Shown in pieces: positions 17,224 through 26,300 of a stretch of DNA of 64,000 nt (positions are counted from its first letter, which is position 1; every line of letters starts with the position of its first letter). The DNA is from Pseudomonas sp. FP453. Its GTDB lineage: Bacteria > Pseudomonadota > Gammaproteobacteria > Pseudomonadales > Pseudomonadaceae. The notes beneath the pieces were generated by a model that saw nothing but the letters and a program-made list of their open reading frames with translations, did not search any database and was not told the DNA's origin. The translations under genes were made by a program, and so were the position numbers. The stretch spans positions 3,600,501 to 3,664,500 of the forward strand of contig NZ_CP117435.1 in the NCBI RefSeq assembly GCF_030687495.1, written 5' to 3'.

Positions 17224-17532
17224 ATGAAACGCCAAATCTTGCTTGGACTTGCTTTTTCGGTAGTGGCTGTCAATGCTTTTGCTCATCCTCTGGTTGCTGA
17301 AGGGGGTGCTGAGCGGTTGCAGGGGAATCGTGTGGCTGAAGGTGGGGCGGAACGGTTGCTGGAGCGTCGTGTGGCGGAAGGTGGTTCGGAGCGTCTGCTG
17401 GAACGTCGTGTGGCGGAAGGTGGTTCGGAGCGGTTGCAAGAACGTCGTGTGGCGGAAGGTGGTTCGGAGCGGTTGCAAGAACGTCGCTTGGCTGAAGGTG
17501 GGGCGGAACGTCTGTTGAGTAGTCACGTGTAA
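17224..17532 (+). CDS. small secreted tandem-repeat protein (AEGGxERL repeats)
   Basis: 102 residues. A signal peptide (residues 1-20, ending NAFA) is followed by six near-identical 13-residue units of the form VAEGG(A/S)ERL(L/Q)ERR, then SSHV. The DNA repeat is a 39-bp unit present as nearly identical tandem copies. The periodic mature region is strongly charged (Glu/Arg alternating), suggesting an extended or helical surface. From memory, similar short Pseudomonas proteins carry the label phage infection protein, without evidence known to me. ATG 17224 was chosen over 17209 because it directly precedes the signal peptide and follows TTGGAGCA. A strong terminator follows, so the gene is monocistronic. 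Confidence 0.8.
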   Translation: MKRQILLGLAFSVVAVNAFAHPLVAEGGAERLQGNRVAEGGAERLLERRVAEGGSERLLERRVAEGGSERLQERRVAEGGSERLQERRLAEGGAERLLSSHV

Positions 17533-17557
17533 GCCTGCGTTGTTTGCAGGGGACCCC

Positions 17558-17585
17558 AAACCGGCCTGATCAGCCGGTTTTTTTT
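17558..17585 (+). terminator. Rho-independent terminator of the repeat-protein gene
   Basis: AAACCGGC, loop CTGATCA, GCCGGTTT followed by further T residues, 25 bases after the stop codon at 17532. Confidence 0.9.
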
Positions 17586-17661
17586 CGCCTGGGATAATGG
17601 TGTTGGGAACACGGTTTAGTGTGGGAGCTGGCTTGCCTGCGATGGCGGTCTGTCAGTGTAC

Positions 17662-18121
17662 ATATCCGTTATTTGGGTAACGGCTACCTATGGTTCCGCC
17701 CTTACGGCGGGTCACTTTTGGAAAAGAGCCCCAAAAGTAACCAAAAGGGCTCTTGCCCCAACACTCGGTGCCTCGCCTAGGCTCGGCATGCCCGTAATCC
17801 GACATGGATTTGGGGGGCCGCCGCCACGCGCCATCCATGGCGCGGGGCGGCTAAACCGGCATCCCTGCCGGTTTACCCCCCAAATCCATGTCGAATTCCG
17901 GCCAGCGTGTTTAACGGGGCGCCTAAGATCAAAATCAAAAGCAAAAGCGCGGCGGCCTAGTAGCCGACCGGGTCTCTGGAGCTGACGCGCTCCCCTGTGG
18001 GAGCTGGTTCCCACAGTTGAATGGTGAGCGACTGGACAAATACCGGTCCGTACATGTCCCTCCAAAAGTGACCCGCTGTAAGAACGGGACCCTAAGTGGC
18101 CGTTACCTAAATAACGGATAT
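17662..18121. mobile_element. MITE-like palindromic element, copy B
   Basis: 460-bp relative of element A, with the same terminal inverted repeats (ATATCCGTTATTTGGGTAAC at the left, its complement at the right end) and the same inner left module (CCCCAACACTCGGTGCCTCG, then the GAATTCCGGCCAGCGTGTTT block). Differences: here a ~100-base palindromic insert bounded by GACATGGATTTGGGG-type arms splits the left module, and the right half is short. A REP half-site at about 17995-18018 lies inside. No protein is encoded. Together with the terminator and a REP half-site near 17620 it fills the 675-base gap between the repeat-protein gene and the sulfonate-binding gene. Confidence 0.7.
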
Positions 18122-18207
18122 GCACCCCAAAAGAACAAAAGAGTATTTAACGAACAGTTTTTAGAACCATAAGCTCATCCCTATTCCAATAGAAGATCGA
18201 GCCCCCC

Positions 18208-19152
18208 ATGCCCATACCCCGCCCCCTCATCGCCGTCCTAGGACTCCTGGCCCTCTCCATCGCAGCCACCACCGAAGCCCAGGAAACCCTGCGCATCGGC
18301 TACCAGAAATCCTCCACCCTGATCACCCTGCTAAAAACCCAAGGCACCCTGGAAAAAGCCCTCAACGCCAACCACATCGACGTAACCTGGCACGAATTCC
18401 CCAGCGGTCTACCCCTGCTCGAAGCCCTGAACGTGGGCAACGTCGACATCAGCGCCGATGTCGCCGACACCGTGCCGATCTTCGCCCAGGCCGCCCAGGC
18501 CAAGCTCACCTACTTCGCCCAGGAAGCGCCCTCGCCTTCGGCCCAGGCCATCGTGGTGCGCAAAGACTCGCCGATCCAGCAACTGGGCGACTTGAAAGGC
18601 AAGAAAATCGCCGTCACCAAAGCCGCCGGCACCCACTACTTGCTGATCGCCGCACTGGCCAAAGCGGGCCTGGAATTCGCTGATATCGAACCCGCCTACC
18701 TGTCACCCGCCGACGGCCGCGCGGCGTTCGAGAACAACAAGGTGGATGCCTGGGTCACCTGGGAACCCTTCCTCACCGGCGTGCAACGCCAACTACCCAC
18801 CCGCACCCTGGCGGACGGCGCCGGGTTGGCCAGCTACAAGCGCTATTACCTGACCGGCACGCCGTATGCCAAAGCCCATCCCGAGGTGTTGAAGGTGGTG
18901 TATGAGCAGCTGGAAAAGACCGGCCAATGGGTCAAGGCCCACCCGCAGGACGCGGCGAAAGTGCTTGGCCCGCTGTGGGGCAACCTGGATGTGGCCACGG
19001 TGGAAGCCGCCAATGCACATCGCAGCTATCGGGTGCAGCCGGTGACGGTTGATCAGTTGGGTGAGCAGCAGAAGATTGCCGATGCGTTTTTCAAGGCGGG
19101 CTTGTTGCCCAAGGCGGTCGATGCCAAGGATGTACAGACCTGGAAACCTTAA
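18208..19152 (+). CDS. aliphatic sulfonate/nitrate-type ABC substrate-binding protein (SsuA-like)
   Basis: 314-residue periplasmic binding protein. Signal peptide 1-24 (cleavage near TEA-QETLRIGYQ), then the SsuA/TauA/NrtA fold with RIGYQKSSTLITLLK, VDISADVADTVPIFAQ, GKKIAVTKAAGTHYLL and VDAWVTWEPFLTG, the last being the sulfonate-site loop of SsuA. Probably binds an alkanesulfonate or related anion. No permease or ATPase lies beside it: upstream is a MITE-like element, downstream a REP and a convergent aquaporin. It is therefore an orphan binding protein likely to serve an ssuBC system elsewhere. Confidence 0.85.
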   Translation: MPIPRPLIAVLGLLALSIAATTEAQETLRIGYQKSSTLITLLKTQGTLEKALNANHIDVTWHEFPSGLPLLEALNVGNVDISADVADTVPIFAQAAQAKLTYFAQEAPSPSAQAIVVRKDSPIQQLGDLKGKKIAVTKAAGTHYLLIAALAKAGLEFADIEPAYLSPADGRAAFENNKVDAWVTWEPFLTGVQRQLPTRTLADGAGLASYKRYYLTGTPYAKAHPEVLKVVYEQLEKTGQWVKAHPQDAAKVLGPLWGNLDVATVEAANAHRSYRVQPVTVDQLGEQQKIADAFFKAGLLPKAVDAKDVQTWKP

Positions 19153-19155
19153 AAA

Positions 19156-19244
19156 TGTGGGAGCGGGCTTGCCCGCGATAGCGCTCGTTCAGCAATAGAT
19201 TTCTTGGCTGACACACCGCAATCGCGGGCAAGCCCGCTCCCACC
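19156..19244. repeat. REP doublet
   Basis: Two inverted REP motifs of the GTGGGAGCGGGCTTGCCCGCG type between the convergent ssuA-like and aqpZ genes; a likely bidirectional end structure. Confidence 0.85.
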
Positions 19245-19264
19245 GGTTAAACCGCCAGCCCCGT

Positions 19265-19963
19265 TTAACCGCGCTCAGTCAGCCCACGCGCCGCCAGCGC
19301 ACCCAACACCCCGCCCACCATCGGTGCCAGCCAGAACAGCCACAGCTGCGCAATGTACTCGCCGCCTGCAAACAACGCCGGCCCGGTGCTGCGCGCCGGG
19401 TTCACCGAGGTGTTGGTCACCGGGATCAGGATCAGGTGGATCAAGGTCAGTGCCAGGCCGATGGCAATCGGCGCAAAACCGGCCACCGCGCCCGGGGCGG
19501 TCACGCGCAGGATGATAAAGACAAAGAAGAACGTGGCGATCAGTTCGGCCAACAAGGCCGCCTTCATGTCGAAGTGGCCTGGGCTCAAGGCGTCATAGCC
19601 GTTGGCGGCAAATCCACCCACGGCAAAATCGTCCTGGCCGTTGGCGATCAGGTACAGCGCCGCCGCCGCGCCAATCGCACCGCTGACCTGCGCCGCGATG
19701 TACGGCAGCACGTCAACCCCAGCCACCCGCCGCCCGGCCCACAGGCCCACAGTCACCGCCGGGTTGAAGTGCCCGCCCGAGATGCCGCCCACCGCATAGG
19801 CCATGGTCAACACCGTGAGGCCGAACGCCAGGGACACGCCGACAAAACCAATACCCAACTCCGGGAACGCCGCCGCCAGGATGGCGCTGCCACAGCCGCC
19901 GAAGGTCAGCCAGAAAGTACCCAGAAACTCTGCGGTCAAACGCTTTTGCACAATCGACTCCAT
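19265..19963 (-). CDS. aqpZ: aquaporin Z
   Basis: 232-residue inner-membrane water channel of the MIP family. Six helices plus two half-helices carrying the NPA boxes at residues 67-69 ([11 protein letters not shown]) and 188-190 ([11 protein letters not shown]); the arginine after the second box belongs to the selectivity filter. Length and sequence match bacterial AqpZ, and the narrow-pore residues favour water over glycerol. ATG 19963 is in the usual position ([19 protein letters not shown]). Single gene flanked by a REP on its 3' side. Confidence 0.95.
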   Translation of the reverse strand: MESIVQKRLTAEFLGTFWLTFGGCGSAILAAAFPELGIGFVGVSLAFGLTVLTMAYAVGGISGGHFNPAVTVGLWAGRRVAGVDVLPYIAAQVSGAIGAAAALYLIANGQDDFAVGGFAANGYDALSPGHFDMKAALLAELIATFFFVFIILRVTAPGAVAGFAPIAIGLALTLIHLILIPVTNTSVNPARSTGPALFAGGEYIAQLWLFWLAPMVGGVLGALAARGLTERG

Positions 19964-20053
19964 TGCTGTTCAAGTGCCGTCACCACAGGGCGTGGGCGGT
20001 CCTGGGCGACGGTAGCAATGGGCATCGCGGCGCCCTGTAAGACTTGTCTGGTT

Positions 20054-21238
20054 TTAGCTGGGCGACACACCCGTCCCAAACTTGCGGATCGCCAGGCAAT
20101 AGCCGATCAACGCCAGCGCCGCCAGCAAGCCACCCGCCGCGCCGATCCAGGCGAAGCCGAACTGGCTGCCGACCCAGCTGCCCATCAACGCACCGCCGCC
20201 GATGCCGATGTTGTAGATGCCGGAAAACATCGCCATGGCCACGTCGGTCGCATCCGGCGCCAGCACCAGCACCTTGGACTGCATCGCCAGGCCAAAGCCC
20301 ATGATCGCCATGCCCCAGAAAATGCTCAGGCCGACGAGATAGGATTCGGCCCCGCTCAACGGCAGCATCAGCGCCAGGCACGCCGCCAGGATGAACACCG
20401 CGCCGACCACGAACAAATGGGGATTGAAGCGGTGCACCAGGCTGAACAGCAATGAGCCGATGATGCCCGCGCCGCCGAACACCAGCAGGATCAGGGTCAC
20501 GGCGCTGCCGCTCATGCCGGCCACGCCTTCGACGAAGGGTTCGATGTAGCTGTAGGCGGTGAACTGCGCGGTCACGGTCAGGGCGGTCAGCACATAGAGC
20601 GCCACCAGCGCCGGGCGCTTGAACAGCAGCGGCAGGCTGCGCAGCGAGCCGGAATTCTGACTCGGCAACAGCGGCAAGGTGCGCGCCAGCCAGAACACCA
20701 GCGCGGCGGCAAAGGCGCCGATCACCAGGAACGTGGTGCGCCAGCCCATGGCCTCGCCGAGCAGGCGACCCAGGGGAATGCCCAACACCATCGCCAGGGA
20801 CGTACCGGTGGCCAACAGGCCGAGGGCCTGCACCTGTTTGCCGGCCGGCGCCAGGCGCACCGCCAGCGACGCAGTGATCGACCAGAACAACGCATGGGAC
20901 AAGGCAATGCCGATGCGACTGACCATCAGCAAACCAAAGCTGGTGGCCACGCTGGACAGGACATGGCTGGCGATAAACATGCAGAACAGCACGATCAGCA
21001 GCTTGCGCCGCTCGACGTTGCGCGTCAGCAACATCACCGGCAGCGACGTCAGGGACACAATCCACGCGTAGATGGTGAGCATCAGGCCGACGCTCGACAC
21101 CGGCATGTCAAAGCTCGCACCAATGGCGCTGAGCAGCCCGACGGGGACGAATTCGGTGGTATTGAACACAAAGGCGGCCAACGCGAGGGCGATGACCGGC
21201 TGCCAATTGGCTTGGGGAGTTGCGGCTGAAATGCTCAT
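20054..21238 (-). CDS. sotB: sugar efflux transporter SotB (MFS)
   Basis: 394-residue major facilitator with twelve predicted helices, co-linear with E. coli SotB (YdeA), which exports arabinose and IPTG-like sugars. Diagnostic stretches: [47 protein letters not shown] and [19 protein letters not shown] 21238 ([13 protein letters not shown]) was preferred to an upstream in-frame codon. It stands alone, divergent from nothing obvious; the 3' side faces aqpZ with 90 bases between. Confidence 0.9.
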   Translation of the reverse strand: MSISAATPQANWQPVIALALAAFVFNTTEFVPVGLLSAIGASFDMPVSSVGLMLTIYAWIVSLTSLPVMLLTRNVERRKLLIVLFCMFIASHVLSSVATSFGLLMVSRIGIALSHALFWSITASLAVRLAPAGKQVQALGLLATGTSLAMVLGIPLGRLLGEAMGWRTTFLVIGAFAAALVFWLARTLPLLPSQNSGSLRSLPLLFKRPALVALYVLTALTVTAQFTAYSYIEPFVEGVAGMSGSAVTLILLVFGGAGIIGSLLFSLVHRFNPHLFVVGAVFILAACLALMLPLSGAESYLVGLSIFWGMAIMGFGLAMQSKVLVLAPDATDVAMAMFSGIYNIGIGGGALMGSWVGSQFGFAWIGAAGGLLAALALIGYCLAIRKFGTGVSPS

Positions 21239-21361
21239 TGAAGGGCGCGGTACTCGGACGATGATCAAACGGCTACCCAGGACAAGCGCCGCCGTTGAAC
21301 ATTCTATAGGTTTCTCGCCCGTCTGTTGGCGCTGATCCTGATCAAAAAGCCATCAGTTTCA

Positions 21362-21721
21362 TCACGGCGCGGTCAGGGTGACCACGTAAAGCCCCGACTG
21401 AATCGGCTTTCCAAGGCTATCCACCAGCACATACCGCTGGTCGTAATAGCGCCCGTTGGCGTTGTCGCTCACCAACTTGACGTTGGCCGTCGCAGTACCC
21501 AGCGCCTGGACGCTGCGCACCGGTTGCACATCGAACTGATTGCCGCGAACGGCCTGCGGGCAACCCTTCAGCTCCATGACCGCGCCGCCCGGCGCACTGC
21601 TGGCACAACCCGGCTCGACAATGCTGCCGTGAAACTGAATGACACCGCCCGATGCCGCCAGGCAACTGCCCGCCCATACCGCAAGGAAGCCGGTAACCCG
21701 TGATAACCGTTTGACGTGCAT
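21362..21721 (-). CDS. small fimbrial-like secreted protein
   Basis: 119 residues: signal peptide (about 1-22) then GGVIQFHGSIVEPGC, which resembles the first strand and Cys of type 1/Cup pilin subunits (GTIxFxGxIVxxxC). A second Cys (KGCPQA) could form the pilin disulfide. Chain length is short and the C-terminus (GLYVVTLTAP) resembles the closing beta strand. No chaperone or usher is encoded nearby. The gene lies next to the Roc/Bvg-like system that in P. aeruginosa controls cup fimbriae, which fits but does not prove a link. A fimbria-related or adhesin-like role is inference. Confidence 0.65.
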   Translation of the reverse strand: MHVKRLSRVTGFLAVWAGSCLAASGGVIQFHGSIVEPGCASSAPGGAVMELKGCPQAVRGNQFDVQPVRSVQALGTATANVKLVSDNANGRYYDQRYVLVDSLGKPIQSGLYVVTLTAP

Positions 21722-21804
21722 GACGACTTTCCTTCTTGGGTAGTTAAGAAGGTAGTCGTCCGCGCAGCCGCAGACTTTAGGACAATCGTCTCAAAAAGCC
21801 CGGC

Positions 21805-22077
21805 CTAGTGAGGCAGCGCGTAGATCACCGCTTGCCCAACCTGCGGGCTGTGCCGGCAAAACGTCGACAAGTCGAAACGCTCGTTCGTCCCCAGGCTGGC
21901 ATTGACCACGACCAGATCGAAGCCAAGGCCGCCGCAGGCCAGCAGCGTCAACATCTCATCCAGGCTCGACACCGGCGCAATCGCGTAATAGCCCTGGCGA
22001 TTGAAGTCCCGTTCCAGGCGCAGGCGCTGATGGTGCTGGGGGTCGGCGATCATGATGCGCAGGCGTTTATTGATCAT
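21805..22077 (-). CDS. truncated pseudo-receiver domain protein
   Basis: 90 residues resembling the first two thirds of a response-regulator receiver. Asp12 of the acidic pocket is present (MIADPQHH), but the phosphoacceptor position reads Asn59 (FDLVVVNASLG), and the chain stops at ALPH before the conserved lysine. It cannot be phosphorylated in the usual way. ATG 22077 overlaps the stop of the receiver-EAL gene by four bases (ATGA), so it is translated with it. It may be a partner or antagonist of the locus, or the relic of a receiver. No closer relative is known to me. Confidence 0.65.
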   Translation of the reverse strand: MINKRLRIMIADPQHHQRLRLERDFNRQGYYAIAPVSSLDEMLTLLACGGLGFDLVVVNASLGTNERFDLSTFCRHSPQVGQAVIYALPH

Positions 22078-23288
22078 GGCCGACTCCAGCACTGGACTTG
22101 CCCGCGCCCCTGCAACCAGCGCAGCAGGTCGGCACCGGGCATGGGCCGGGCGTGCCAGTAACCCTGGCCCTGGGCGCAGCCCATTTCCAGCAGTTGTTGT
22201 TGCTGCTCGGCGGTCTCGATGCCTTCGACCACCACCGACATGCCCAGGGTCTCGCCGAGGGCCAGGGTGCTGCCGATCACCGCTCGGCAACGCGGCTCAT
22301 GGGCCAGGCCGCGGACAAATTCAGCGTCGAGCTTGATCTCGTTGAACGGCAACTGGCACAGGCGCTGCAGCGACGAAAACCCTGCGCCGAAATCGTCGAT
22401 AGACAAACGACAGCCCAGCATGCGCAAACGCACCAGGTTTTCCAGGGACACGGCGGGCACTTCCAGCAAGCCGCTCTCGGTGAGTTCAAAGGTAATGCTG
22501 CCACACGGCGCCTGGTAGGCCGCCAATAGGCCTTTGATATGGGCGGTCAACCCGACATCGGCCAACTGCGCCGCGTGCAGGTTGAACGCCAGCTCCAGGC
22601 TCAACCCCAGGCCCTTGGCCTGGCGCTGCTGGGCCAGGGCCTGCTGCATCAAGGCGAACAACAGGTCGTCCATCAGCCCCGCACGCTCCATCGCCGGTAA
22701 AAACACTGCCGGTGACAGCACGCCCTTGGACGGATGGTGCCATCGCGCCAGCACTTCCACGCCGACCACGCTGCCGGTCTGCAAATCGAATTTGGGTTGG
22801 TACCAGGCTTGCAGCTGCTGATCGCGAAGCGCCCGGCGTACCTGCTGTTCATCGGCGACTTCCAGCGGCGATGGCGCCTCGAACGTCGCAGGCCGCTGGC
22901 TCAACGCGAGTGCCAGCAGCGGCTGCAACGCTTCGGCCAGCAGCGGCTTGCCGATATCGCCGAGCATGTTCAGCCCCAGCAAGGCGCCCATCTGCCGTAC
23001 GGCGCGGCGCACGTCCCAGGGCAAGCCGCTGCTGACGATGATTGCCCCCACCTGGCCAGTGGCGCTGATGCGCTGGATAAACTCCAGCCCGTCCATGCCA
23101 TCCATTTGCAGGTCGCACACCACCACGTCCACCGGCCCCTCTTGTGCAAGCACGGCCAGGGCCTCAGTGCCGTTGGCGGCCTCCAACACGTCACGGCAAC
23201 CCAACTGTTTGAGCAGGCTTGTCGCCACCGACCGTTGGAACAGGTGGTCTTCCAGCACCAGGACACGAAGCGGCAATGGGGGCATCAA
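22074..23288 (-). CDS. receiver-EAL c-di-GMP phosphodiesterase (RocR/PvrR-like)
   Basis: 404 residues. Receiver domain 5-125 with phosphoacceptor Asp59 (VVVCDLQMDGMDG) and lysine in GDIGKPL; EAL domain about 150-395. The signature is EVLARW (EVL replaces EAL, a tolerated variant). The other catalytic features are present: FNLHAAQL, ELTESG, SIDDFGAGFSS, KLDAEFV, VVEGIET and GQGYWHARPM. Predicted to hydrolyse c-di-GMP when phosphorylated, as RocR of P. aeruginosa does. It follows the hybrid kinase by 100 bases on the same strand and overlaps the pseudo-receiver gene. Confidence 0.92.
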   Translation of the reverse strand: MMPPLPLRVLVLEDHLFQRSVATSLLKQLGCRDVLEAANGTEALAVLAQEGPVDVVVCDLQMDGMDGLEFIQRISATGQVGAIIVSSGLPWDVRRAVRQMGALLGLNMLGDIGKPLLAEALQPLLALALSQRPATFEAPSPLEVADEQQVRRALRDQQLQAWYQPKFDLQTGSVVGVEVLARWHHPSKGVLSPAVFLPAMERAGLMDDLLFALMQQALAQQRQAKGLGLSLELAFNLHAAQLADVGLTAHIKGLLAAYQAPCGSITFELTESGLLEVPAVSLENLVRLRMLGCRLSIDDFGAGFSSLQRLCQLPFNEIKLDAEFVRGLAHEPRCRAVIGSTLALGETLGMSVVVEGIETAEQQQQLLEMGCAQGQGYWHARPMPGADLLRWLQGRGQVQCWSRP

Positions 23289-23388
23289 GGGGCACTCGCT
23301 GAAGAAGGGAATACCTGCATGGTGTGCGATTGAGCCACGCGGTTAGCGTGGAAATTACGCACAGACACGTAGGAAATTTCCCAAGCCG

Positions 23389-26300
23389 CTACAGGTACGC
23401 CGCCAACCGTTGCTCCAACGCATCCATTGCCTGTTGCAAGCCATCCACGGCTTCGGTCAACAGGGCCGAGTTCAGCCCCTCGCAGGCCACTTCCAAGGCT
23501 TCGCACGCCTGGATCAACCGCTGCGCCTTGATAATCCGCGCACCGCCCTTGACCCGGTGCGCCAGGTCGGCCAGCCCGCTGACGTCATGCTGGGTAAACA
23601 GTTGCATCAGCCGCGCCATGTCCTGCTCGTTGCTGGCGGCCAGGTCTTGCAGCAGGCTCTTGATCGAGGCTGCGTCGCCGCGGCTGAGCTGCTCCAGGCT
23701 GGTCAAGTCGATGTCGTCCGGTCCCTCATCGCCAGGCACCGGCAACACCAGGCACGCACTGAGGTCCTGCAAGCTGATGGGTTTGAACAGGCAGTCGTCC
23801 ATGCCCGCCGCCAGGCAGCGGTCTTTTTCCTCGGGTTGGGCGTTGGCGGTGAGGCCGAGGATCAACCCGGCCGGCAAGCCCCTGGCGCGTTCTTCGTCAC
23901 GAATCGCGCGGGCCAGCGCGTAGCCGTTCATCAACGGCATATTGCAGTCGGTGATCACCACGTCGAACGCCTGCGCCCGCCAGGCGCGCAAGCCGTGGGC
24001 ACCGTCCTCGGCATCCACTACCTGGTGGCCGAGGTAATGCAGTTGCTGGGTGAGCAACAGGCGGTTGGCCGGGTAGTCATCGATCACCAGCACCTTGAGC
24101 GCCCGGGAGGCCGGCGCTTGCAGCGGGGCGACGGCGGGCGGGATATCCAGCTCGACCAGGGTGGGCAAGCTGACGCGCATTTCCACCTGGGTGCCCTGCC
24201 CCAACACGCTGTTGAGCACCAGGCTGCCGCCCATCATTTCGCACAGGGTGCGGCTGATCATCAGGCCCAGCCCCGAACCGCCACGCGCCGACTGGCCATG
24301 GTTGCTGGCCTGGGCAAACGGGCTGAACAGCTGCTGCTGGTCTTCGCTGGAAATCCCGCTGCCGCTGTCTTCCACCCGCAGGCACAGCGCCAGGCGTTCA
24401 TCATCCTGCCCCGGCTCGGCGCTGACCCGCAGGCGCACGTGGCCGCTGTGGGTGAACTTGATCGCATTGCTCAACAGGTTGGAGGCGATCTGCTTGAAGC
24501 GCAGCGGGTCCACCAGCACCTGGCGGTTGACGCTGGCGTCGAGGTCGAGGATCAGTTGCAGCTGCTTCTGCCGCGCCAGGCCTTCAAAGATGCGCGCCAC
24601 CGACTCCACCAGTTCGCGCAGGTTGGCGCGTTCCGGGGCCAGGGACAGGCGGCCGGATTCGATGCGCGCAATGTCGAGGATGTCGCCGATCAGATCCAGC
24701 AAGCCCCGGGCCGCGCCTGACGCCACTTCAATGGAGAGACGGTCGGTGACGCCCTGGTCGGCCTTTTTCAGCGCCAGTTCGAGCATGCCGATAATCGCGT
24801 TCATCGGCGTGCGGATTTCATGGCTCATGGTCGCCAGGAAGGTGGTCTTGGCACGGTTGGCCGCGTCGGCGCCGTCCTTGGCGTCGTCGTGCAGGGCCAG
24901 GAGCAGATGCTGGCGTTCGCTGATGTCGATCCAGCCGCCGATCATGCCGCTGACTTCGCCGTCACTGCCGCGATACGGTAGCATCCAGTGGTAGATGGTC
25001 AGCACGCTGTCGGCGCCCATGGTCAGGCGGCGGTCCTGCACCCGTGGCACGCCCTCCTCCATCACCTGCAGATAATCGGCGTGGTAAGCGGCGGCCTCGT
25101 CGGCGTCTTTCAGCACGCCTTCGACCACGGTCTTGCCGAGCACGGCGTCACGCTCCACGCCAAACACGTGCAGGTAGCCGCTGTTGCAGATGCGCAGCCG
25201 CCCCTCGCGGTCGCGCACATAGATCGGGTGCGGCGTGCCGTCGATCAGCACGCGCATGAATTCCATCTGGTCGTTCAGGGCAATCTGCGCCTGTGTGCGC
25301 TGGCGCATCAGCCTGCGCAGGTAGGCGATCCAACCCAGCGCCACCAGCAGCAGAGCACCCGCCACGACGAAGCCTTGCAGGATCAGGGTGCGGTTGCGCA
25401 GCCAATAGCTGTCGTCCACGGCAATCTCGTTGCGCCAGCGGTTGGTGACTTCGTCCATCTCCTCCGGCGGGATGCTCAGCAGGGCTTTTTCCAGGATCGA
25501 ATACAGTTCCAGCGCGCCGCGCGAGGTCGCGAACGCCACACGCGCCGACTCGGTACCGACCGTGGCGGTGATGCGCAAGCGGTCACGGTATTGGCGCGAG
25601 ATCATGTAGCGCGCGGTGATCAACGAATTGACCGCGCCATCGGCCCGCCCGTCGGCCACCATGGCCATGGCTTCCTGGGCGCTCTCGGCGTTGACCAGGG
25701 CGATGTTGGGGAACGCCTCCAGCAACTGGTCGCGCACCGGGTTGCCGGTGATGATCGCCAGGCGCTTGCCCGCCATGTCATCCAGGGTGGCCGGGCTGTT
25801 CGGGCCGCTGCGGCTGATCAGCACGTAGGGTGAACTCAGGTAGGGCCGGGTAAAGCGCAGATGGCTCTCACGGGCCGCGCTGGGTGTAAGGGTGATCAGC
25901 AGGTCGGCTTCCTCCGTACGGATCTGCTCGATCAGGTCGGCGACAGACTGCGTGCGCACCACATCGAACTTCAAGCCGGTGCGCAACGCGACCTTGGCCA
26001 GCACATCGGCGCTGATCCCACGGAACTCGCCGTCTTCGTTGAAAAACGAGAACGGTACGAAACTGTCATCGATCGCCACCTTCAAACGCGGGTGAGCGGC
26101 CATCCAGCGCTGCTCGCTGGCGCTGAAGTGCAGCGCGATGCGCCCCGGCATGCTGCCGCCGCCCGCGCTCCAGCGGCGCAGGATGGTCATGCGCTCGCCC
26201 TGGGGAATCGCCGCCAGCGCCGAATTGATGATGTGCAGCAAGCGCGCGTTGGCCTGGGCGAACGCAAACGAGAAATTGCTCACTTCCATCTGCGAGAAGT

